A stretch of DNA of 64,000 nucleotides from Kibdelosporangium aridum. GTDB taxonomy: Bacteria > Actinomycetota > Actinomycetes > Mycobacteriales > Pseudonocardiaceae. This document shows positions 16,906-24,086 of the stretch, piece after piece. The notes beneath the pieces were generated by a model. It made no database searches and had not been told where the DNA came from. It saw only the letters and a program-made list of their open reading frames with translations. Numbering within the stretch: the first letter of the stretch is position 1; the number at the start of each line of letters is the position of its first letter. The position numbers were made by a program, and so were the translations under genes. The stretch is from NCBI RefSeq assembly GCF_900176515.1, contig NZ_FWXV01000006.1, positions 186,001 through 250,000 on the forward strand, written 5' to 3'.

Positions 16906-18140
16906 CGTCGAAGGAAGCACCTATGCAGTTGGCAGTTGGTATCGACGACCTCACTCTCTATGGCAGCACACTGGCTGTGGACGCCGCCGCGCTCGCATCG
17001 GCCCGTGGCACCTCCGATCGTGAGATCCGGAGACTGCAACTGGTGCGCCGATCCTTGCCGCCGAGTTTCGAAGACCCGGTCACCTTGGCTGTGAATGCCG
17101 CGCGCCCGCTTACTGATCCGGATGACCCGGACCGTTACGGGCTACTGGTGGTAGCGACAGAGTCCGGTGTGGACTATGCGAAACCGCTGAGCTCCTATGT
17201 TCACAAGTACCTCCAGCTCTCACATCGCTGCCGGCATCTCGAAGTCAAGCACGCCTGCTACGCCGGCACGGCCGCACTGCGGCTGGCAAGCGCGTGGGTG
17301 CAGTGCAATCCCACCCGCCGAGCGCTCGTGATCACGACCGACATGGCCCGGCGACTGTTTTACGATCCCGGGGAGCCGGCCGAGGGTGCGGGCGCCGTCG
17401 CCATGGTTGTCGCGGCCGAGCCGCGGGTGCTCGCGTTTGAGCCGGCAAGTGGTGTGGCCGCGCGGGAGGTCTACGACGTGATGCGGCCGACCCCATCCCT
17501 TGAGACCATCCATTCTGGACTTTCTCTGGGCGCATATCTCGACCTGCTGGAACTGGCGTGGGATGGCTATCGCGAAGACGTCGGCGCTGACGTGCTCGAC
17601 ACCTTCAGCCATGTCATCTATCACACGCCGATCACTCCACTCGTTCAGCAGGCGCACGGACTCGTCGTCGAGGCCCATCAGCCGGATGCGGAACCGAGCG
17701 CCGTGGCGGAGAGCTTCGAGCGGATGGTCCGGCCTTCGCTGAAGTACTGTCAGGAACTCGGGAACACATACTCGGGGAGTTTGTGGGCAGCACTGGCCGC
17801 ACTGGTGGATCACGCGCCATCGGTCGCGGCCGGCGAGCGGATCGGCTTGTACTCGTACGGTTCCGGTTCCTGTGCCGAGTTCTTCAGTGGCCGGTTCGGT
17901 GCGAGCGCGCGCGAAACCGTTGGCCGCCACCAGATCGGCCAGCACCTCGCCAGCCGCAGGCACGTGGATCTGGCCGTGTACGAACGGATTGTGCTGGACA
18001 CCGAGCGGAGCCTGACCGAAGCGCATTTCAAGCCCGACACATCACTCGTGCCGGGTCTTCTCGATGCGGCTTACACCGGCCGGTCACGGCTGGTCCTCGA
18101 GGACGTGCGCGACTACTACCGGACATACGGCTGGATGTGA
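16902..18140 (+). CDS. HMG-CoA-synthase-like enzyme of the polyketide beta-branching cassette
   Basis: 412 residues, typical length of the HMGS homologues (PksG, CurD, PedP type). The nucleophilic cysteine is Cys119 in KHACYAGTAAL. The downstream TFSHVIYHTP block contains the histidine used in this fold, and NTYSGSLW is also typical. The enzyme adds acetyl from an acetyl-ACP donor to the beta-keto group of an ACP-bound chain, giving an HMG-like intermediate that the two ECH proteins dehydrate and decarboxylate to a beta-methyl branch. It starts in an ATGA overlap with the KR and ends in a GTGA overlap with ECH1, so the three are likely translated together. Confidence 0.93.
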   Translation: MTSKEAPMQLAVGIDDLTLYGSTLAVDAAALASARGTSDREIRRLQLVRRSLPPSFEDPVTLAVNAARPLTDPDDPDRYGLLVVATESGVDYAKPLSSYVHKYLQLSHRCRHLEVKHACYAGTAALRLASAWVQCNPTRRALVITTDMARRLFYDPGEPAEGAGAVAMVVAAEPRVLAFEPASGVAAREVYDVMRPTPSLETIHSGLSLGAYLDLLELAWDGYREDVGADVLDTFSHVIYHTPITPLVQQAHGLVVEAHQPDAEPSAVAESFERMVRPSLKYCQELGNTYSGSLWAALAALVDHAPSVAAGERIGLYSYGSGSCAEFFSGRFGASARETVGRHQIGQHLASRRHVDLAVYERIVLDTERSLTEAHFKPDTSLVPGLLDAAYTGRSRLVLEDVRDYYRTYGWM

Positions 18141-18871
18141 CCTTGAACGAACGACTTCGGATCAAGCTGTCGGCCGTGTCCGGCCGGCCCACGATCACCG
18201 GCCCGCTTATCGAACACATCGTGACCACCCTGACCGAGGCGAAGGCTCGCTACATCACTGTCGAAGGTGAAGCGGGTGCGTTCTGCGAAGGCTTGGACTT
18301 GGGCCGTCTGTCGGACCCAGCCGAGGATTGGGCGGCTATCCATCATAGCTACGCGGATATGCTGCGGGCACTCGAGTGTGCTGCATGCCCAGTCGTCGCC
18401 CTGGTCGACGGTGTCGCTCTTGGCGGCGGACTCGGGCTTGTGGCCGCGGCCGATCTGGTGATCGCGACGCCAAGGTCCACATTCGGGCTTCCGGATGTCC
18501 TGGTTGGACTTGTTCCGGCGATCGCGTTGCCCCAGCTCACCCAACGTCTTGGGGTGGCCAAGGCCCGGCTGCTCGCACTTGACGGCGGGACTGTCGACGC
18601 GTCTACCGCGCTCCGGATTGGCCTGGTTGACGAGATAGCCGACGACCTCGACGTCGCGGTTGCCCGGCACGCACGCCGGTGGCTGCGGACGGACATTCGT
18701 GCACAGCACGAAGTCAAGGTGGCGAGCGCGGAGATGAACGCCCCGAATGCCGACGCCGAAGCAATGCGCCGGTTCACGAAGCTGCTCGCCACAGCCGAAA
18801 CGCAGCGGCGAATCGTACGCATGGCGGCCGGTGAGCCACCGTGGCTTGACGACAGCGAAGGAGAGCTGTGA
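18137..18871 (+). CDS. Enoyl-CoA hydratase-like dehydratase ECH1 (PksH type)
   Basis: 244 residues, crotonase fold. The first oxyanion segment reads GAFCEGLDLGRL and the second VDGVALGGGLGLVAAADLV, followed by FGLPDVLVGLVPA. The FC-G-D/L form and position directly after the HMGS-like gene fit ECH1, which dehydrates the HMG-ACP intermediate. I chose the GTG at 18137, which overlaps the HMGS stop as GTGA; the open frame reaches much further back, but only as a shadow of the HMGS gene. Followed by another GTGA overlap. Confidence 0.88.
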   Translation: MTLNERLRIKLSAVSGRPTITGPLIEHIVTTLTEAKARYITVEGEAGAFCEGLDLGRLSDPAEDWAAIHHSYADMLRALECAACPVVALVDGVALGGGLGLVAAADLVIATPRSTFGLPDVLVGLVPAIALPQLTQRLGVAKARLLALDGGTVDASTALRIGLVDEIADDLDVAVARHARRWLRTDIRAQHEVKVASAEMNAPNADAEAMRRFTKLLATAETQRRIVRMAAGEPPWLDDSEGEL

Positions 18872-19638
18872 CCACTCTTGGAACCATGCGCGACAAGGTC
18901 GTGGTCGTCACGGGTGGATCACGCGGTATCGGCCGTGCGGTCGTGCTCGCGGCTGCCGCGGCGGGTGCACAGGTGGCTTTCTGCGCACGGAAGCTTGGTC
19001 CTGCGACTGATGAGGTCATCACCCAGGTGGAGAGCCTGGCCGGCAAGGATCGTGGGCTTGCGGTCGCCGCGGACGTGGCCAGCGAGTCCGACGTCGAGGA
19101 TCTGTTCGATGCGGTCGTCGACCGGTTCGACCGGGTGGATGTCGTGGTCAACAATGCCGGAATCAATCGCGACGCGCTGCTGGTGCACACCACGACCGAG
19201 GCGTTCGACGATGTGATCGCCACGAATCTGACCGGCGCGTTTCTCATCTGCCGTCGAGCTGTCCGGGAGTTCTTGGTACAAGGCAGCGGTGGACGGATCG
19301 TGTCGATCAGTTCGTTGTCGCAACACGGTGCGACATCCCAGGCGGCGTACGCGGCGAGCAAGGGTGGACTGCTCGGGCTCACTCGGACGATCGCGAAGGA
19401 GTACGGTCACAAGTCCATCATCGCGAACCTGGTGACTGTGGGATACGTGGAAACGGACCTCACCCAGCACTTCGATGAGGGTCTGCGCCGACTGCTGCTT
19501 GAGGCGACCCCCTTGCGGCGCAACGCAAAGCCGGAAGAGATCGCCGCGGCAGTACTGTTCCTGGCGTCGACGCGCGCCGGATACATCAACGGTGAGGCCG
19601 TATCGGCCACTGGCGGCTTGGCCGAGGTGGCGATGTGA
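18868..19638 (+). CDS. FabG-like ketoreductase (SDR), second copy in the operon
   Basis: 256 residues. TGGSRGIGRA, NNAG, the SISSLSQHGATSQAAYAASK catalytic block and PEEIAAAVLFLAS are all standard for FabG. It resembles the SDR at 16135 in length and sequence, suggesting an old duplication. Having two reductases within one cassette implies two distinct keto substrates. The alpha-aminoketone made by the nearby AONS enzymes is one candidate for the second, by analogy with 3-ketosphinganine reductase, which is also an SDR. That link is inference. Starts and ends in GTGA overlaps. Confidence 0.85.
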   Translation: MTTLGTMRDKVVVVTGGSRGIGRAVVLAAAAAGAQVAFCARKLGPATDEVITQVESLAGKDRGLAVAADVASESDVEDLFDAVVDRFDRVDVVVNNAGINRDALLVHTTTEAFDDVIATNLTGAFLICRRAVREFLVQGSGGRIVSISSLSQHGATSQAAYAASKGGLLGLTRTIAKEYGHKSIIANLVTVGYVETDLTQHFDEGLRRLLLEATPLRRNAKPEEIAAAVLFLASTRAGYINGEAVSATGGLAEVAM

Positions 19639-20423
19639 CCAGCGCACTGTACGGACTCGAACAAACCGCTGACGGCGTAGCCACTTTGCGGATCACCACC
19701 GATGAGACACCCCATGTCGGCGACGCTGCCCTGACGGCACTCGCGAATGCTGTCGATGTCATCAAACGTGATCCATCCATCCGCGTCTTGGTGCTCGAAG
19801 GTGGCGAGCAGCACTTCTGTAGCGGAGCAACCCGCGACACGCTGCTCGGCGCCGACGCACCACATGCCATCGCGCGGCTGATGGGTGGTTTTCCGCGACT
19901 GCTGCTGAGCCTGGAGATCCCGACGCTCGCGATGATGACCGGGCACGCGGTCGGCGGTGGCCTGATGCTCGGACTGTGGTGTGATGTCGCCGTACTGGCC
20001 AAGGAGTCGCTCTACGGAGCCAATTTCCTTGCTCTCGGCTTCACGCCGGGCATGGGTTCGACAGCGCTGCTCGAAGAGGTCTTCGGGGTGCCGCTCGCAC
20101 GGGACCTCTTGCTCACTGGGCGAATGATCAAGGGCCGGGAGATCCGCGAAGCTGGGGTGCCGCTGTCGCACGCCGTAGTGCCTCGTCGTGACGTCAGAGA
20201 CCGGACGTATGCGCTCGCCAGCGAAATGGCTCAGGCACCCCAGGCAGCGATGGGACTGCTCAAAGGACACATCTCGAAGAGACGTCGTGCCCAGCTCGAA
20301 CGTGCGATCGCGGATGAACTCGCCATGCATACGACGGTGTTCGGCCATCCGGAGACCCGCACACGCATCAACGAGAGCTACCCCGCGCCGGTCGTCGCCG
20401 GCCAGGAAAAGGAGACAGCATGA
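19635..20423 (+). CDS. Enoyl-CoA hydratase-like decarboxylase ECH2 (PksI type)
   Basis: 262 residues, crotonase fold. The blocks HFCSGATRDTLLG, MTGHAVGGGLMLGLWCDVAVL and YGANFLALGFTPGMGST closely follow the PksI/CurF ECH2 pattern (NF-ALGFTPGMG in particular). ECH2 decarboxylates the 3-methylglutaconyl intermediate made by ECH1 and leaves a beta-methyl olefin. With HMGS, ECH1, ACP and KS nearby, this completes the canonical five-protein set. It starts in a GTGA and ends in an ATGA overlap. Confidence 0.9.
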   Translation: MTSALYGLEQTADGVATLRITTDETPHVGDAALTALANAVDVIKRDPSIRVLVLEGGEQHFCSGATRDTLLGADAPHAIARLMGGFPRLLLSLEIPTLAMMTGHAVGGGLMLGLWCDVAVLAKESLYGANFLALGFTPGMGSTALLEEVFGVPLARDLLLTGRMIKGREIREAGVPLSHAVVPRRDVRDRTYALASEMAQAPQAAMGLLKGHISKRRRAQLERAIADELAMHTTVFGHPETRTRINESYPAPVVAGQEKETA

Positions 20424-21271
20424 TCATGCCAGACTTCGCCGGCCGGGCGGTTCTGGTGACCGGAGGCACTCGTGGCCTCGGCAAGGCCATAGCGATGGAG
20501 TTCGCGCGTGCCAACGCGAGTGTGTTCGTCACGCACCGATGGGGCAGTGTCGAGGAGACCGAGCTCATCGGTGAGTTCGACGCCGCTGGACTTTCACCAC
20601 CGGTCGTCGTCGAGGCCGACGCGAGCGACCACGCCGCGACGCGCGCCCTGATGGCTCACATCAAGTCACAGGCCAGTCAGCTCCACACCGTGGTCAGCAA
20701 TGTGTCCTTCGCGAAGGTCGTCAACGACATGGACGACCTGAAGAGGTCCAGCATGGAGCTGTCACTCGGTTATTCGGCATGGCCTGTCGTCGACTTGGTG
20801 CAAAGCACACACGCCACATTCGGCTCGTACCCACGGTACGTCACGACGATGTCGAGCGACGGTGTCGAACTCTGCCACGACGGCTACGACCTGGCCGGTG
20901 TGTCCAAAGCCGCCCTTGAAACGCTCTGCCGATATCTTGCGGTGCGGCTCAAACCGCATGGTGTCCGCGTGAATGTCGTGCGTGCCGGCTATGTCGATAC
21001 GCCCAGCTCACGGGCAGTCGTCGGCGATGACGTCGTGAAATCGGTCAAGGAGCGCGTCGACGTCGTCACGATGGACCCAGCCGGTGTCGGCCGGGCCTGC
21101 GTGGCCTTGTCGTCCGGACTGCTCGACTCGGTCACCGGGCAGGTCCTGAAGGTGGATGAAGGTATGTCGCTGCTCGGCCCATTGGAATTTCTCGTCGGCC
21201 GCCGTGAACGGTCCGAGTTCACCAGCGATGGCGCGGCGTTGGCCGCCGGCGTTGGTCAGGAGGCCCGATGA
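20420..21271 (+). CDS. FabL/FabI-like enoyl-ACP reductase (SDR with Y-x6-K)
   Basis: 283 residues. The N-terminus has the SDR nucleotide motif TGGTRGLGKA, but the catalytic block reads YDLAGVSKAALETLCRYL. The Tyr-to-Lys spacing (six intervening residues) and the GVSKAALE wording match FabL/FabI enoyl-ACP reductases, not FabG ketoreductases (Tyr-x3-Lys). RAGYVDT afterwards fits the same family. The HMGS cassette does not itself require an enoyl reductase, so it may saturate the beta-methyl enoyl product or work with the FabZ-like protein next door. ATGA overlaps on both sides. Confidence 0.75.
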   Translation: MIMPDFAGRAVLVTGGTRGLGKAIAMEFARANASVFVTHRWGSVEETELIGEFDAAGLSPPVVVEADASDHAATRALMAHIKSQASQLHTVVSNVSFAKVVNDMDDLKRSSMELSLGYSAWPVVDLVQSTHATFGSYPRYVTTMSSDGVELCHDGYDLAGVSKAALETLCRYLAVRLKPHGVRVNVVRAGYVDTPSSRAVVGDDVVKSVKERVDVVTMDPAGVGRACVALSSGLLDSVTGQVLKVDEGMSLLGPLEFLVGRRERSEFTSDGAALAAGVGQEAR

Positions 21272-21777
21272 TCGCCACGATGAGCGACGAGATCGCGGCT
21301 CTGTACAGGCGCGCCGAGAAAAGCCCGCTGGTCGACGACCGGCCCACGGCGACTGTGCTCGACCGCGCCGAAATCAAAGCGCTGTTGCCGCATCGGGACC
21401 CGTTCCTGCTTGTGGACCGCGTGACCATGCTGGACAGCGAACGCGGCATCGTAGTCGCCCGCTACGACCTGGCGCGAGCACGAGAGATATTCGCCGGGCA
21501 CTTCCCCGGCCGGCCGGTATACCCAGGGGCACTGCAGATCGAGACCGTCGGGCAGGCCGGCATCATCATCGGCGGCATCCGCAACGGTGCGGTCACGAGC
21601 TTCTCCATGACGCATGTACAGGCTGCGCGGTTCACGCGGCCGGTACCTCCCGGCGGCGAGATCGAAGTCATAGCCCAGGTCGTCGAGGACGGTCTTTTCG
21701 CGACGACCGTGGGGCAGGTCATGCACGGCGGCGAGATCTGCTCGGTCGCCGCGCTATCAGGCCTAAGTGGAGAGTGA
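21268..21777 (+). CDS. FabZ-like 3-hydroxyacyl-ACP dehydratase
   Basis: 169 residues, single hot-dog. LLPHRDPFLLVDRV and FAGHFPGRPVYPGALQIETVGQ carry the FabZ catalytic His and Glu. It is slightly longer than E. coli FabZ because of an N-terminal extension. Together with the stand-alone KS, AT, ACP, two KRs and the FabL-like reductase it makes a complete type II fatty-acid-style elongation set inside one operon. Start in an ATGA overlap; the next gene begins 4 nt after the stop. Confidence 0.88.
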   Translation: MIATMSDEIAALYRRAEKSPLVDDRPTATVLDRAEIKALLPHRDPFLLVDRVTMLDSERGIVVARYDLARAREIFAGHFPGRPVYPGALQIETVGQAGIIIGGIRNGAVTSFSMTHVQAARFTRPVPPGGEIEVIAQVVEDGLFATTVGQVMHGGEICSVAALSGLSGE

Positions 21778-21781
21778 ACAA

Positions 21782-22993
21782 GTGACCACCGTGAACGACG
21801 TGTTCAATGTCGTGGCCGATGACCCGGCAGCCGAGATGGCCGCCCTGGGACGCGCGCACGGCATCTACCCGTACTTCCTTCCGCTTGAGGAGAGCGAAGG
21901 AACCGAGGTCGTCATGGAGGGTAAACGCCTTGTGATGGCCGGGTCGAACAACTACCTCGGGCTGACCGCCCACCCGCGGGTGCGCGCAGCGGCCGTCGAG
22001 GCCGTGCAGCGATTCGGCACGTCCTGCACCGGCAGCAGACTGCTGAACGGCACACTGGCCATCCACCTCGAACTTGAGGAGCGGCTTGCGCGGTTCTTCG
22101 GCAAGGAAGACGCGCTGGTCTTCGCCACCGGCTACCAGAGCAATGTCGGCGCGATCACCGCGCTGCTGGGCCCGGCTCACATCGCCGTATGCGACAAGGA
22201 AGTCCATGCGTGCATCCTTGACGGGGTGCACATGGCCGGTTCCCAACTCGCACGGTTCCGGCACAACGATCCCGAAGACCTCGAAGCCGTGCTGGAGCTG
22301 TACGCGGACACGCCTGCCATGGTGATCGTGGACGGGGTTTACTCGATGGGTGGCGATCTCGCGAAACTGCCGGAGATCGTGAGCGTGGCACGCCGCCGCG
22401 GCGCCCGGGTGTACGTCGACGACGCCCATGGCCTCGGAGTGGTCGGCCCCGGCGGACGAGGGACCGCCGCCCATTTCGACCGCGTGCGCGATGTTGATCT
22501 CATCGTGAGCACGTTCAGCAAGTCACTGGCATCAGTGGGTGGTGTGGTCGCCGGTTCGGCCGAGGTGGTCGACTTCATCCGGCACCATGCGCGGTCGATG
22601 TTGTTCAGCGCGGCCCTGCCGCCGTCGAACACAGCAGCGGCACTGGCAGCCCTCGACGTACTGGAGAACGAGCCCGACCGCCCGATCCGCACCCAGCGAC
22701 ATGCGGACCGAGTCCGCCGGGAACTGCGGGCGATGGGATACGACTGCGGCACAAGCGAGACCTCCATCGTGCCGGTCTTCACCCGCGACGAGTCAACAAC
22801 GGCCGCCGCCTGGAAGGAGCTGCTGGATCGCGGCGTCTACACGAACCCCGTGATGCCTCCAGGCGTGGCGCCAGGCCGGGGGATGCTCCGCACCAGCTAC
22901 ATGGCCACCCACACGGAAGCCCAGATCGACCAGGTCATCGCGGCGTTCGCTGACATCGCTGACATCGTCCGACCAGGTCAGGTCGAGTCGTGA
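21782..22993 (+). CDS. Alpha-oxoamine synthase (8-amino-7-oxononanoate synthase/serine palmitoyltransferase family)
   Basis: 403 residues, PLP fold type I. SNNYLGL near the N-terminus, DDAHGLGVVG for the cofactor Asp/His, and STFSKSLASVGG with the predicted PLP lysine at Lys247 are all present. The family condenses an acyl thioester with an amino acid (Ala, Gly or Ser), releasing CO2 and an alpha-aminoketone. In this lipid locus it probably makes a long-chain aminoketone from an ACP-bound chain, not biotin, since no other bio gene is near. I chose the GTG at 21782 because GGAG at 21769-21772 is well placed; a GTG at 21767 overlaps the FabZ gene. A second AONS domain is fused to a PKS at 24087-28664. 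Confidence 0.9.
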   Translation: MTTVNDVFNVVADDPAAEMAALGRAHGIYPYFLPLEESEGTEVVMEGKRLVMAGSNNYLGLTAHPRVRAAAVEAVQRFGTSCTGSRLLNGTLAIHLELEERLARFFGKEDALVFATGYQSNVGAITALLGPAHIAVCDKEVHACILDGVHMAGSQLARFRHNDPEDLEAVLELYADTPAMVIVDGVYSMGGDLAKLPEIVSVARRRGARVYVDDAHGLGVVGPGGRGTAAHFDRVRDVDLIVSTFSKSLASVGGVVAGSAEVVDFIRHHARSMLFSAALPPSNTAAALAALDVLENEPDRPIRTQRHADRVRRELRAMGYDCGTSETSIVPVFTRDESTTAAAWKELLDRGVYTNPVMPPGVAPGRGMLRTSYMATHTEAQIDQVIAAFADIADIVRPGQVES

Positions 22994-23072
22994 AGGTAGG
23001 ACGGCAGGCTCTTTCCAAATCCCTGTGAGGCCTCGGGATGCGTGGATTCCGCTTTCAGATCCTGCGGCGCTG

Positions 23073-23791
23073 ATGGCGAGAGCACGGATCGCGCTGTTTG
23101 TTCTTGAGGCGCTTCCGAATGCGCGCACGGTACGCCGCTTCGTCGCAGACCATGTGGCGGACATCGCGTTCGTCGGCCTCTCGAACCCCAGGCGGCCCTC
23201 GACTGGCGGCTTTCTGGGGCAGGTGAGCCGACATCTTCGGCACTCCGGCTCGGGCTTCATGCCCTACCTCATGGTGAATTCCGGTCTGCCGGACCTCCTG
23301 AGGCCGCTCGCGCCACTGACCCAGGATTGGGTCGGCACCAGGGATTCACCCGATGCAACGCCGCTCAAGACACTGTGCGAGCGCCTGCACGTGCCAACGC
23401 TCAAGGTTGACGACGTGAATGGCGTGGAGGTCGCCCGCACACTGAGCGTGCACCGGACAGCTTCGGCATGACGCTGCATCGGTTGGGGCCGAGGATCGAT
23501 ACGGGCGCGATCCTCGTGCAAGAGCCGGTCTCGCTTCCCGCCGACGTGACGGCGACGCGTGCCTCAGTCCTTCTGTACATGCATGGCCGCACGATGCTGG
23601 AAACCCTGCTCGACGACATCGCTCGCACGGGAGCAGTACCGGAGGGGCGGGACGCTCCGGTACTGCCCTACTGTCCCTTTCCCGACCGACGGATGCTGCG
23701 CGACTTGCGTCGCCGCGGACTGAAGCTCACGGACATCCGTGACCTGCGCGACGCGATGAGCCTTTCCGGTGGAAGGAAAGCGACCGTGTGA
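23073..23791 (+). pseudogene. Formyltransferase-like gene with an internal deletion
   Basis: Two adjacent frames give the two ends of one methionyl-tRNA-formyltransferase-like protein. The first (to 23471) carries the N-terminal part, with ALFVLEALPNARTVRRFV and LPDLLRPLAPLT. The second (from 23468) carries MTLHRLGPRIDTGAIL and PVLPYCPFPD. In intact relatives about 60-70 residues lie between, including the Asn-x-His-x-S/G-LLP catalytic segment; here the frames abut directly, so that segment is deleted and the frame is shifted. The remaining Asp (RIDTG) alone could not support catalysis. The two pieces share an ATGA and might both be translated, but a working formyltransferase is unlikely. When intact, the gene may have N-formylated an amino product of the pathway. 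The N-terminal ATG at 23073 is tentative. Confidence 0.75.
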
Positions 23792-24086
23792 TTCCGAGCT
23801 TTGCTCTTGGTGATGATCCAGCATTCGCCGTGTCGAATCGGCAATGCGATCAGTTTCGCCCGGAAAAAGTGGAAGAGTTTGTGCGAAACCTAGCGTGCGC
23901 TTCGGGCCAGGGGCCAGTCGAGTGGCCTCCTGTGTTCGTCGGTCAGGGGTCTTAAACTGGAAGTATTCTTCGCGCAATAACGGGGCACGGGATTTCGTTC
24001 TACCCTTCGGCCCGGTTCGGCGCTGCGCGAATAACGTGACCGGATGACATTCCCGAGGGAGAATATGGAATGCTTAGGGCCGCAGG
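23792..24086 (+). promoter_or_regulatory. Intergenic region upstream of the PKS-AONS fusion
   Basis: About 295 nt with no gene. The part around 23950-24000 is less GC-rich than its surroundings (for example GGAAGTATTCTTCGCGCAAT), as expected for a promoter, and this is the first clear gap since the operon began at 13661. I cannot assign specific promoter boxes. Confidence 0.35.

Noticed and set aside
17783-18136. Extended N-terminus for ECH1 from the open frame beginning at 17783
   Set aside because: The upstream part is an out-of-frame reading of the HMGS-like gene. The crotonase fold begins right after GTG 18137.
20420-21271. Third FabG-type ketoreductase
   Set aside because: The Tyr-to-Lys spacing (Y-x6-K) and GVSKAALE wording fit FabL/FabI enoyl reductases better.
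21782-22993. Biotin biosynthesis gene bioF
   Set aside because: The AONS family is shared, but no other bio gene is present and the operon context is lipid/polyketide synthesis with a second AONS.
23468-23791. Independent small CDS starting at ATG 23468
   Set aside because: It is the C-terminal third of a formyltransferase whose N-terminal third lies just upstream in another frame, so one damaged gene is the better reading.
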